The notes beneath the pieces are model-generated. The model ran no database searches and was not told the origin of the DNA. It was given only the letters and a program-made list of their open reading frames with translations. The translations under genes were made by a program, and so were the position numbers. 64,000 nt of DNA from Sphingomonas phyllosphaerae (GTDB taxonomy: Bacteria; Pseudomonadota; Alphaproteobacteria; Sphingomonadales; Sphingomonadaceae): the NCBI GenBank assembly GCA_036946405.1, contig JAQIJC010000001.1, forward strand, positions 491,501 to 555,500, in the 5' to 3' direction. Positions 33,065 to 41,521 of this stretch are shown here, in pieces (position 1 is the first letter of the stretch; each line of letters begins with the position of its first letter).

Positions 33065-33870
33065 TGCCGATCCGCCTGTTGGTGTCGGATCTCGACGGCA
33101 CGTTGGTCGACAAAGACAAGAACCTCACCCCCGCCACGATCGCCGCGGTCGAGCGGCTGCGCGCGGCCGGGGTCGGGTTCACGGTCATCAGCGCGCGCCC
33201 GATGTCGGGGATTCGCCCGCTGCTCGAACCGCTTGGTCTCGACGGCGATGTCGCGGCGTTCAACGGCGGGATCGTCTTCCGCCACGACGGCACGATCGTC
33301 AGCCACGTCACGATCCCCGCTGAAATAGCGCGCGGCGTCATGGCGATGGCCGATGGCGTCGACACCTGGGTCTTCGCGGACGATCGATGGTATGCCAGCA
33401 ACGGTGACGGCCCGCACACGCAGAGCGAACGCCGCAGCAGCGCACAGGAGCCGGTGGTGGTCGCCGCCTTCGACGACCTGCTCGACCGTGCCGACAAGAT
33501 CACCTTCGTCAGCGACGACGAAGCCGCGCTCCACGCGCTCTACGAACGCGTCCACGCCCGCTACGGCAAGGACGCGACCGTCGCGCAGTCGCAGACCTAT
33601 TATCTCGACGTCACCGCGCTGTCCGCGAACAAGGGCGACGGCATCGCCGCACTCGCCCGTGCGCTGGACGTCGATCTCGCCGATACCGCCGCGATCGGCG
33701 ATCAGGCCAACGATCTGCCGATGCTGGCGCGCGCCGGCCTGTCGATCGCGATGGGCAACGCGCCCAATGCGGTAAAGGCCAAGGCGCACACCACCACTCG
33801 CGCCAACGACGAAGATGGCGTAGCGCACGCCATCGACACGATTATCCTGCGCACCGGAGATACCGAATGA
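33064..33870 (+). CDS. HAD-superfamily Cof-type phosphatase
   Basis: This 268-aa protein has the HAD motif I DLDGTLVDKDKN (nucleophile first Asp), motif II VISAR and the late GDQANDLPMLARAG. These are features of the Cof/IIB subclass, which dephosphorylates sugar phosphates or FMN. It follows gnd in the same operon (TAATG overlap) and overlaps the next HAD gene by ATGA. Substrate unknown; a sugar phosphate from the neighbouring pathway is an inference. Confidence 0.87.
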   Translation: MPIRLLVSDLDGTLVDKDKNLTPATIAAVERLRAAGVGFTVISARPMSGIRPLLEPLGLDGDVAAFNGGIVFRHDGTIVSHVTIPAEIARGVMAMADGVDTWVFADDRWYASNGDGPHTQSERRSSAQEPVVVAAFDDLLDRADKITFVSDDEAALHALYERVHARYGKDATVAQSQTYYLDVTALSANKGDGIAALARALDVDLADTAAIGDQANDLPMLARAGLSIAMGNAPNAVKAKAHTTTRANDEDGVAHAIDTIILRTGDTE

Positions 33871-34613
33871 AGAAGCTCGTCGCCTTCGACCTCGACGGCA
33901 CGCTCGCGCTCAGCAAGCAACCGCTGAAGGACGATATGGGCGAGACGCTGGCCGATCTGCTGACGGTCGCCGATGTCGCGGTGATCTCGGGCGGCGACTG
34001 GCCGCAGTTCGAGAAGCAGGTCGCCAGCCGCTTGCCGGCGCGCGCCGACCGGTCGCGGCTGTGGCTGATGCCGACCACCGGCACCAAGCTGTATGTCCAC
34101 AAGGACGGCGCGTGGCGGACGGTCTATGCCGAGCTGTTCGACGATGCCGAGAAGCAGAAGATCATCACCGCTTTCGGTGAATCGCTCGAGGCGACCGGAT
34201 TCGTCCCAGAACGGACCTGGGGCGAGCGGATCGAGGATCGCGGCAGCCAGATCACCTTCTCCGCGCTCGGGCAGGAAGCGCCGATCGAGGCCAAGGAACA
34301 TTGGGATCCCGACTTCGCCAAGCGCAAGGTGATCCAGGCCGATCTGCGCCAGCGCCTGCCGGGGCTGGCGATCAACATGGGCGGCGCGACCTCGATCGAC
34401 ATCACCCGTGAGGGCGTCGACAAGGGTTATGGCCTGCGCAAGCTCGCCGCGGAGAGCGGGTTCGACCTGTCGGAGATGCTGTTCATCGGCGATGCGATCT
34501 TCCCGGGCGGCAACGATTATCCCGCGCACGAAGCCGGAGTCGACTGCGTCCGCGTCCGCGATCCGCAGGAAACCATCAGCGTCGTGACTGCGATCGTCGC
34601 CTGCCAGAAGTAA
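33867..34613 (+). CDS. HAD-IIB family hydrolase, phosphomannomutase-like
   Basis: This 248-aa protein begins KLVAFDLDGTLALSKQPL and contains RIEDRGSQITFSALGQ and FIGDAIFPGGNDYP. It resembles the HAD-type phosphomannomutase relatives (PMM fold) rather than the Cof group. It could interconvert mannose 6-phosphate and mannose 1-phosphate for GDP-mannose supply, or act as a phosphatase. The pair of HAD genes after gnd is unusual. Start ATG 33867 overlaps the previous stop. Confidence 0.8.
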   Translation: MKKLVAFDLDGTLALSKQPLKDDMGETLADLLTVADVAVISGGDWPQFEKQVASRLPARADRSRLWLMPTTGTKLYVHKDGAWRTVYAELFDDAEKQKIITAFGESLEATGFVPERTWGERIEDRGSQITFSALGQEAPIEAKEHWDPDFAKRKVIQADLRQRLPGLAINMGGATSIDITREGVDKGYGLRKLAAESGFDLSEMLFIGDAIFPGGNDYPAHEAGVDCVRVRDPQETISVVTAIVACQK

Positions 34614-34617
34614 CCCG

Positions 34618-34941
34618 GTGATCGACGTCCCGGGGCTGTACGCCCGCTTCATCAACTGGATCGGCGACGGCACCGGGACCACGGACACGGTCCTGCACAT
34701 CCACGCCGGCATGGCGGTGCTGATGATCGCTCGAATCGTCACGCGCCGCTCGCTCGGCACGTTCATCCCGCTGTCGGTGGTGATCTTGGCCGAGCTGGCG
34801 AACGAGGTGCTCGATCGGCTCCATTATCACAGCTGGCGGTGGTGGGACACGATCCCCGACGTCATCAACACGCTGTTCTGGCCGACCGTGATCTGCCTCG
34901 CGGTGCGGCTGCGACCGATGCGTCCGGTGCGGCGGCGCTGA
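34618..34941 (+). CDS. Small multi-helix membrane protein of unknown function
   Basis: This 107-aa protein starts at GTG 34618, four bases after the previous stop. It has about three transmembrane helices (roughly residues 25-40, 45-65 and 80-96) with a Trp- and His-rich loop HYHSWRWWDTIPDVINT. I do not recognise a family. It lies at the end of the gnd operon and converges on the polymerase-phosphatase gene with only 12 bp between the stops. Confidence 0.6.
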   Translation: MIDVPGLYARFINWIGDGTGTTDTVLHIHAGMAVLMIARIVTRRSLGTFIPLSVVILAELANEVLDRLHYHSWRWWDTIPDVINTLFWPTVICLAVRLRPMRPVRRR

Positions 34942-34953
34942 CGCCGCGTCCGT

Positions 34954-37023
34954 CTAGCGCGCGGTGAGCAGCGTAACGGGACCGCCGTCGAACCGCGCCG
35001 CGGTCAGCACGCCCGTGGCGTAGGCACCGCTGTCGAGGCAGATCCGCCCCGGTGCGCCATAAGCTTCCTCGTGCGGCGTATGGCCATGAACGATCAGCAG
35101 TTCGCTATCGACCGGCGCGCCGAGGAAATCCTCGCGGATATACAGGATGTCCTTCATCCGCTGCCTTTCCAGCGGCACGCCCGCGCGCAGGCCGGCATGG
35201 ACGAAGATCAGCCCGCCCTGAACGATATAATGTTCGAGCCCGCGCAACCACGCATCGTGCGCTGCGGGCACCGCCGCGCGCAGGTGCTCGCGCGTCGCCT
35301 CCCACCCTTCGACGGTGTCCGGCATCGCGACGCCATAGGAGGCAAGCGTCGCCGCGCCACCGTGCCGGCCCCAGCTCTGGCCGCTGCTGCGCGCGTCGAG
35401 GAACGCGATCATCGCATCCTCATGATTGCCGAGCACTGCACGCCATTCGATCGTCTCGTCCTCGCGCAGCGTGAGGATGCGATCGATCGTCTGCGCGGCG
35501 TGCGGCCCACGGTCGACGTAATCGCCGAGCAGCACCACCATCGGCCTGTCCCGATAACCGCCCGGATGCGCGGCGATATCGTCGCGGATGCCGCCGATGA
35601 GCTTGTCGAGCAGATCGACGCGCCCGTGCAGGTCGCCGATCGCGTAGATCAACCGTCCGTTGGTGTCGGGCGTGCCGAGCACCCGCAGCAGCGCCGCGCC
35701 GGTCAGATCGCCGACGGCGAGCGGCTCTGGCCACGGCATATGCCCGGGCGAGGCGGGGATGTCGGGCTGCTCGGGTCGACGGGGCGGCGGTTCGTCGGGC
35801 GAAACGCGCAGCAGCGTCCCGAACAGCACCAGCGACAGCACGTTGTGCGCGGTCAGCAACGTACCCTCGAACGAATACCACACCAATAGCACGAACGCGA
35901 ACGCCCGCTCCGGCGCGCGCCGGAACAGGCAATAGCCGACCCACGCATAGAAGACGATCGCGGACAGCAATCCATATTCGATCGCCACCTTGGTGAAGGG
36001 CCACCAGATGAAGTTGCGGCCTTTCTCGATCTGCCCCGCGCCGATCCCGGCGATCACGCCGCGCGGATCGTGCAGGAAGGCCATCATCCGGTCGAGCGGC
36101 AGGATGAAGCGCATGTTCGCGCTGGTCCCGTTGCGCTTGTATTCGTCCATCCGCGAGCTGACGATATCGAACCAGCCCAGCCGGAACGCGACGAAGCAGA
36201 CCACCAGCAGGATCGCGATCATCATCACCGCGTCGCGGATCCGCATCCGGCCGAGCAGCACCGGCAGCGTCAGCGCGAGCAGCAGCGCCCCCGTCCCGGC
36301 CAGCGTCAGCAACAACCCGCTCGCCAAAACGATCAGGCGGACCGGCCGTCGATACAATACCAGCTCCGCCGCCACGGCCACCGCGATGAATTGCGACAGC
36401 ACCGACACTTCGAGGAAGACCACCGCATTGGGCTTCATGAAGGCGGAGCCATAGATGATCGGCTGGATGTAATTGTAATCCGGGATCAGCCACGCCGTCG
36501 GCACCAGCCGGTCGAGGTTCGGCCACGATCGCCACGACAGCAGGAGCTGGATCAGGTGCTGCGCCAGCAGCACCCCGACGCACCCGAGCATCAGCGAGAT
36601 GAACAGGTTCATGCAGCGCCGATATTGCGCGGCGCTCGTTTCATAGTGGACCGTCAACGGCGCATAGAGCGCGGCGAACAGCAGCAGGCTCGACGCGCTG
36701 TAGCGTGGCGCGAGGAAGAAGGTCGAGAAGGCCGCGACGAGGAAGGCGAGCAGGAATCCGGCGAGCCGCACCGGATCGAACCGCGGCCGGATCAGGATCG
36801 GCGCCAGCGCGATCGCCGCGACGAACAGCGGCAGCGCCAGCGGCACGAACCCGCCGCCGCGGAGCGGCCAGGCGATCTTCTGGAGGACGATGGTGCAGAC
36901 CAGCCCGATCGCGAAGACCGCCTGCACCACCTTGTCGTCGAACGATGCGGGCGCCGCGGGAGCGGGCGTGCGCACGTCGCTTCCGTTCACCGGACCGGTG
37001 TCGAGCGTCAGGGCTAGGGCCAT
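34954..37023 (-). CDS. Fusion of a polysaccharide polymerase-like membrane domain and a PPP-type metallophosphatase
   Basis: From ATG 37023 this protein is 689 aa. Residues 1 to about 405 form roughly twelve membrane helices with a long loop near 290-345, similar to Wzy/O-antigen-polymerase proteins. A proline-rich linker (about 408-440) leads to a calcineurin-type metallophosphatase with GDLHGR at 463-468, GDYVDRG at 500-506, GNHE at 532-535 and HGHT at 646-649. All four metal and phosphate motifs are intact. No stop or plausible internal start separates the halves; the ATG at residue 429 has no ribosome-binding site. Starts at 37083 or 37119 are alternatives. It may couple polymerisation to removal of phosphate from a lipid-linked or regulatory substrate. 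Function is inferred. Confidence 0.8.
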   Translation of the reverse strand: MALALTLDTGPVNGSDVRTPAPAAPASFDDKVVQAVFAIGLVCTIVLQKIAWPLRGGGFVPLALPLFVAAIALAPILIRPRFDPVRLAGFLLAFLVAAFSTFFLAPRYSASSLLLFAALYAPLTVHYETSAAQYRRCMNLFISLMLGCVGVLLAQHLIQLLLSWRSWPNLDRLVPTAWLIPDYNYIQPIIYGSAFMKPNAVVFLEVSVLSQFIAVAVAAELVLYRRPVRLIVLASGLLLTLAGTGALLLALTLPVLLGRMRIRDAVMMIAILLVVCFVAFRLGWFDIVSSRMDEYKRNGTSANMRFILPLDRMMAFLHDPRGVIAGIGAGQIEKGRNFIWWPFTKVAIEYGLLSAIVFYAWVGYCLFRRAPERAFAFVLLVWYSFEGTLLTAHNVLSLVLFGTLLRVSPDEPPPRRPEQPDIPASPGHMPWPEPLAVGDLTGAALLRVLGTPDTNGRLIYAIGDLHGRVDLLDKLIGGIRDDIAAHPGGYRDRPMVVLLGDYVDRGPHAAQTIDRILTLREDETIEWRAVLGNHEDAMIAFLDARSSGQSWGRHGGAATLASYGVAMPDTVEGWEATREHLRAAVPAAHDAWLRGLEHYIVQGGLIFVHAGLRAGVPLERQRMKDILYIREDFLGAPVDSELLIVHGHTPHEEAYGAPGRICLDSGAYATGVLTAARFDGGPVTLLTAR

Positions 37024-37214
37024 AAGAGCATGCGTCCCCCGGTCATGACGTAGCGGCAGAGCGACGCTCCGGCGATCCGTCATCGCCGCATCGCTAGAGC
37101 GTCGCGCTCCCGCCGCCAACCGCGACCCATGCTGGTAATGGCCCGCAATGGGGGCTGTCCTACATGCCCGACTCGAACATAAAGGGAACGTTCTCGACGA
37201 TGGAGGACGATGAC

Positions 37215-37481
37215 ATGCCCGACAAGTTCCAGAACAGCACCGACAGCGCCGCCGCCCCTTCGACCGCGCCCTACGCCATCCAGCCTGACGACCTCGCGCC
37301 GCTCCCCAACGTCCCGCGCGGCATCTATGTCGGGGGCGGCGGCACGATCGTGCTGCGCGGGGTCGAGGGGACCGAGGACGTCACCTACCGCAACCTTCCC
37401 GATGCCAGCTACGTCGCGGTGCGCGCGCTGTACGTCCGTGCGACCGGCACCACGGCCACCAACCTGATCGCGGAGGCCTGA
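37215..37481 (+). CDS. Spike base protein, Rcc01079 (GTA head-spike) family
   Basis: This 88-aa protein starts at ATG 37215 after GGAGG. Its core (DDLAPLPNVPRGIYVGGGGT, VLRGVEGTEDVTYRNLPD and ALYVRATGTTATNL) has the pattern of the family named after rcc01079, the spike base of the Rhodobacter gene transfer agent. No other phage or GTA structural gene is visible nearby. It is coupled closely to the SGNH hydrolase gene 1 bp downstream. It may be a relic, a domesticated spike or an outer-surface protein. The family call is from motif recognition only. Confidence 0.75.
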   Translation: MPDKFQNSTDSAAAPSTAPYAIQPDDLAPLPNVPRGIYVGGGGTIVLRGVEGTEDVTYRNLPDASYVAVRALYVRATGTTATNLIAEA

Positions 37482-37482
37482 C

Positions 37483-38637
37483 ATGACGCGCACTTCGGGA
37501 TCGATCGGCGGCGCGGTCACCGCGGCCGCTCTCGCACGCGTCGGCGCGCCCGTACCGGCGGTGGAGGCCGCCTCGGCCACCGCGCTCCTCGGATGGGCGG
37601 CGGCGCGGGGCCGGCTGCGCAGCGGGTTGGCCGATGTCGCGCGGATCGCCTTCGTCGGCGACAGCAAGACGATGGGCGCCGGCGCGGGAAGCGGCACCAA
37701 CTTCACCGCTGGCGCGTTCGCGCGGTCGAGGCCCGCGCGGGTCGCGGCGTTGCTGGCCACCGCCGGACTGCCGGTACGTACCGACACGTTCTTCGGCTGC
37801 GCGGGGATGGGCAACATCGCCGACCTGCTCGCCTACGATCCGCGTCGCAGCGGCTTCCTGAACTGGAACGGCGGCAACAATTCGCTGGGCGGCGCGACGA
37901 TGAGCACCGGCAACACCAACCCGGCGCAATTTCAGCCCTCCGGCGTCGTCGATCGCTGCTCGGTCTTCATCCGCAACGGCAGCGACCGGCCGGCGTTCAC
38001 GGTGACCAAGGGCAATGAAAGCATCACGCTGACTCCCAGCGGCGCGAGCGGCGGGTTCGCGAGGCTGGAGGTGAGCTTCACGACCCGCGATGCCGCCCCG
38101 ATCGTGGTCGCGCGCGGCGGCACCACCGGCAACCTTCAGCTCGTCGGTATGGTGGCGTGGGACAGTTCGCGGCCGGGCATCGAGATCGCCAATCTCGGCG
38201 TCTTCGGGGCGGTGACCGGCTTCTACACGGACACGACCTTCGCCTACTCGCCGGCGGCGGCGCTTGCGACCTACGCGCCGCATCTCACGATCGTCAATCT
38301 GGGTACCAACGACAGCGCGCAGGGCCTGCCGATGGCGACGTGGCTCGCGAACATCCGCACGATCGTCCAGCAGGTGCGCTCGAGCGGCAGCGTTATCCTG
38401 ACGTGGCCGGCGGTTGGCGGGGTCAGCCCGGCGGCGGGCAACGACGCGAACCGCAGCCTGTGGCGCGCGGCATTGCGTATCTTCGCGTTCGAGAACGGCT
38501 GTCTGTTCATCGATGAGGAGGCGCTGCTCGGCGGCCGCGCCGCAGCGCTGGCGAGCGGCGCCTTCGCCGACAGCCTCCATGAAACCGCCTGGGCCTATGA
38601 CGTGGAGGCTGCGGCGATCGCGCGCGCGATCCTCTGA
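37483..38637 (+). CDS. SGNH/GDSL-type hydrolase, phage-spike or surface-glycan associated
   Basis: This 384-aa protein has the SGNH blocks: VGDSKTMGAGAG (catalytic Ser in GDS), NLGTNDSAQG (Asn) and DSLHETAW (Asp and His). The middle part is rich in Ser/Thr/Gly, as in fibre or carbohydrate-binding domains. No signal peptide is obvious. With the spike base gene just upstream, it may be a fibre-linked esterase that removes acyl groups from polysaccharide; as an EPS-modifying enzyme it would also fit this locus. The stop is followed by a strong hairpin at 38651. Confidence 0.8.
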   Translation: MTRTSGSIGGAVTAAALARVGAPVPAVEAASATALLGWAAARGRLRSGLADVARIAFVGDSKTMGAGAGSGTNFTAGAFARSRPARVAALLATAGLPVRTDTFFGCAGMGNIADLLAYDPRRSGFLNWNGGNNSLGGATMSTGNTNPAQFQPSGVVDRCSVFIRNGSDRPAFTVTKGNESITLTPSGASGGFARLEVSFTTRDAAPIVVARGGTTGNLQLVGMVAWDSSRPGIEIANLGVFGAVTGFYTDTTFAYSPAAALATYAPHLTIVNLGTNDSAQGLPMATWLANIRTIVQQVRSSGSVILTWPAVGGVSPAAGNDANRSLWRAALRIFAFENGCLFIDEEALLGGRAAALASGAFADSLHETAWAYDVEAAAIARAIL

Positions 38638-38650
38638 GGCACGGCCGATC

Positions 38651-38678
38651 CGGCCCCGCCGCGGTGGCGGCGGGGCCG
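38651..38678 (+). terminator. Rho-independent-type terminator hairpin after the SGNH gene
   Basis: CGGCCCCGCCGC and its exact complement GCGGCGGGGCCG form a 12-bp stem with a 4-nt GGTG loop, 13 bp after the stop codon at 38637. It is followed by TTACGCTT, a weak T-rich run. It separates the spike/SGNH pair from the GMC oxidoreductase gene. Confidence 0.7.
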
Positions 38679-38738
38679 TTACGCTTGCTCCGACGCCGCG
38701 GCATGCTACGCCTTGCCGCCCAGCGTTGAGGAGACAGC

Positions 38739-40364
38739 GTGCGCGCCGATGCCAGCGACCTGACCGCCCCGCCTGCGCCGGCCGACGTGTGCATCGTCGG
38801 GTCGGGCGCTGCCGGGCTGACGCTCGCCGCACGATGCGCTGCGCTGGGGATGGCGGTGCTGGTGCTCGAGGCCGGCGGAGCGAAAGCCGAACCCGCGGTG
38901 CAGGATGCCTATGCCGGGCACGTCGCCGATCCGCGCGTCCACTGGCCGCTCGACACCTATCGCGTCCGCGCGCTGGGTGGCACCACCGCCTTGTGGGGCG
39001 GGCGCGCAATCCCGTTCGATCCGATCGATTTCGAACCCCGCCCGTGGGTCGCCCACTCGGGCTGGCCGATCGGCTATCAGGAGGTCGCGCGTTACTATCC
39101 TGCCGCGATGGCGGCGGCGGAGGCGGGCGCGTTCGACCACACGCCCTCCGCGCCGATCGTCCCGGGGCTCGATGGCGCGTGGCTGCACACCACGATCGAG
39201 CGCTTCAGCCGCCCCACCAACTTCTGGACGCGCTACGGCCGGCAACTGACCGCCGCCGCCAACGTCCGCGTCGTTACGCACGCGCCCGTCACCGCGATCC
39301 GGCTCGCAGCGGACGGCAACAGCGTCGACCATCTCGCCGTGCGCACGCCGGCCGGCGCAGACTGGCAGGTTCGCGCGAACGCTTACGTGCTGGCGGCGGG
39401 CGGGCTGGAGAGCACGCGGTTGCTGCTCGCCGCCGACGACGTGCTGCCCGCCGGCCCCGGCAACGCGGGCGGCTGGCTGGGGCGCGGCTATATGTGCCAC
39501 CTCGCCGCAACCTTCGGCATGGCGCATTTCATCGGCGACCCCGGGACGATCGGCTTCGATTACGAGCGTGATGCGGAGGGGATCTACATCCGCCGCCGGC
39601 TCGCCCCCACGCCCGCGGCACAGCGCGCGCGGCACTTGCTCAACAGTAGCGTGCGCCTCCACATCCGCGACGCCAACGATCCCGCGCACGGCGATCCCGT
39701 GCTGTCGCTGATGTTCCTGGCCGCCTTCGCGGTGAAATATGAATACAGCCGTGGCGCGCGCGAGGCGGACCGCTCGCTCGGCCGCTGTCTGCGCCATGTC
39801 GGCAATATCGCGCGTCACCCGGTGCGATTGTTCGACTTCGCGCGCACATGGGGGATGAAGCGCTATCTGGCGACGCGGCGGATTCCGTCGATCGCGCTGC
39901 CGTCGCACGACAATCGTTACCCATTGGAGTTCGTCAGCGAGCAATCGCCCAATTGGGACAGCCGCATCGCCTTGTCCGCCGAGCGTGATGCGCTGGGGAT
40001 GCGCCGCCTCCACGTCGACTGGCGCGTCGCCCCCGCCGACTTCGACTCGGCGCGCGCCACCTATCGGCTGATCCGCGACGAATTGGCGCGTACCGGCACC
40101 GGGTCGCTCGACTATGACGAGGCGGCCTTGGAGGAAGCGCTGCTCGATGCGGCCGCCTATGGCGGGCATCACAGCGGCACGACGCGGATGTCGGCCAACC
40201 CCCGCGATGGCGTCGTCGATCGCGACTGCCGGGTACATGGCGTCGCCAATCTCTATGTGGCCAGCGCTTCGGTCACGCCGACCTCCAGCCAGGCCAATCC
40301 CACGCTGACGACCGTCGCCCTCGCGCTGCGGCTCGCCGATCATCTCGGGGGGCAGCGCGCATGA
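38739..40364 (+). CDS. GMC-family FAD-dependent oxidoreductase
   Basis: This 541-aa protein starts at GTG 38739. It has the FAD-binding start DVCIVGSGAAGLTLAARCA (GSGAAG at residues 21-26), ALGGTTALWGGRAIPFDPID and the C-terminal AAYGGHHSGTTRM, which carries the catalytic histidine pair of GMC enzymes. It probably oxidises a sugar or alcohol. It is coupled to an SDR epimerase gene by ATGA, which hints at oxidation and reduction of a sugar intermediate for the exopolysaccharide. No signal peptide is seen. Confidence 0.88.
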   Translation: MRADASDLTAPPAPADVCIVGSGAAGLTLAARCAALGMAVLVLEAGGAKAEPAVQDAYAGHVADPRVHWPLDTYRVRALGGTTALWGGRAIPFDPIDFEPRPWVAHSGWPIGYQEVARYYPAAMAAAEAGAFDHTPSAPIVPGLDGAWLHTTIERFSRPTNFWTRYGRQLTAAANVRVVTHAPVTAIRLAADGNSVDHLAVRTPAGADWQVRANAYVLAAGGLESTRLLLAADDVLPAGPGNAGGWLGRGYMCHLAATFGMAHFIGDPGTIGFDYERDAEGIYIRRRLAPTPAAQRARHLLNSSVRLHIRDANDPAHGDPVLSLMFLAAFAVKYEYSRGAREADRSLGRCLRHVGNIARHPVRLFDFARTWGMKRYLATRRIPSIALPSHDNRYPLEFVSEQSPNWDSRIALSAERDALGMRRLHVDWRVAPADFDSARATYRLIRDELARTGTGSLDYDEAALEEALLDAAAYGGHHSGTTRMSANPRDGVVDRDCRVHGVANLYVASASVTPTSSQANPTLTTVALALRLADHLGGQRA

Positions 40365-41326
40365 AGGGGCCGGTGCTGGTGACCGGCGCGGGCGGCTTCG
40401 TCGGGCGACGCGTCGTCGCCGCGCTGGGGGCGTCCGGCGTTCCCGTCGTTGCAGGCTATCGCCGCCCGCCCCCCGGCGGCACCGCGCTCAACGTCCTCGA
40501 CCCCAAGGCGCTCGCGGTGGCGATGCGCGGTGTCGAGACGGTGGTCCATACCGCAGTCGGCGGCCCGCGCGACACGCGCGTCATCGTCGACGGCACCCGC
40601 AACACGCTGGCGGCGGCGCGTGCCGCGGGGGTGAAGCGCTTCGTCCAGCTCAGCTCGGTCGCGGTCTACGGCCGGGCGACCGGCACGATCGACGAGGAGG
40701 CACCGACCGATCGTCCGCACGGCGCGTACGGGGCGGCGAAGCTCGTGGCGGAGGCGGCCTGCGATCAGGCGCGCGATGCGCTGTCGGTCGCCATCCTTCG
40801 TCCCACCTTGGTCTACGGCCCGCGCGGCACGGCGTGGACCACCGCCTATCTCGACCGGCTCCACGATGGCTGGCCGGTGCTCGGCGCAGCGGGACGCGGC
40901 GACGCCAACCTCATCCATGTCGACGACCTTGCCGGCTTCATCGCCCATCTGGTCACGATCGCGACCCCGGTCGCGGGGACCTTCAACGTCAACGGCACCG
41001 ATATTCCGACGTGGCACGACTATATCGAGGCGTTGCGCGACGCGATACAGGCGGCGCCGGGCACCGGATCGCTGCCCGGTCCGGCGACGCTCACGGCGCG
41101 CAAGCTCGCCCGGGTGATCGGAGCGGCCGCCGGTCGCGCCGGTTTGTCGCTCGACCTGCTCGACCGCTTCGTCGCGCGGACGCCGTCGGCCGACGAGGTC
41201 GCCCGGTTTCGCACGCCGGTGCGCTACGCGATCGATCGGATGCGCGCGACCGGTTACTGCCCGCGCATCACCGTGGCGCAAGGCGTGGCCGACATCGCGG
41301 CGTGGGAGCGCGCCGGCCGACCATGA
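40361..41326 (+). CDS. NAD-dependent epimerase/dehydratase (extended SDR)
   Basis: This 321-aa protein begins VLVTGAGGFVGRRVVAALG (TGxxGxxG) and has QLSSVAVYGRATG and YGAAKLVAEAA (YxxxK-like active site). It resembles sugar nucleotide epimerases. The ATGA overlap with the GMC oxidoreductase indicates one transcript and probably consecutive steps on the same sugar. Substrate unknown. Confidence 0.85.
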   Translation: MKGPVLVTGAGGFVGRRVVAALGASGVPVVAGYRRPPPGGTALNVLDPKALAVAMRGVETVVHTAVGGPRDTRVIVDGTRNTLAAARAAGVKRFVQLSSVAVYGRATGTIDEEAPTDRPHGAYGAAKLVAEAACDQARDALSVAILRPTLVYGPRGTAWTTAYLDRLHDGWPVLGAAGRGDANLIHVDDLAGFIAHLVTIATPVAGTFNVNGTDIPTWHDYIEALRDAIQAAPGTGSLPGPATLTARKLARVIGAAAGRAGLSLDLLDRFVARTPSADEVARFRTPVRYAIDRMRATGYCPRITVAQGVADIAAWERAGRP

Positions 41327-41521
41327 CGTGCGAATATCGGCACGCACGGGCACGGTGACGGGCGGGTATCCGCACGCTTCCGGGCAACGCCCCCGGCCTC
41401 CTTGAAAATAATGGCGTTATTACAGATAGATAACCGACACGCGCCGAACACTTCGCCGCGGCAGCGATCCGCGATAGCCTCTCTGCCAAGACGTCCTTCG
41501 ATGCGGACGCGAGGAGAGGTT

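Noticed and set aside
34954..35739. Separate phosphatase gene starting at the ATG at residue 429 of the fusion protein
   Set aside because: No ribosome-binding site precedes this ATG and the upstream frame is continuous, so a fusion is the simpler reading.
41400..41420. Small AT-rich dyad upstream of dctA
   Set aside because: The AATAA-TTATT arms are only five bases and could be chance in an AT-rich stretch.
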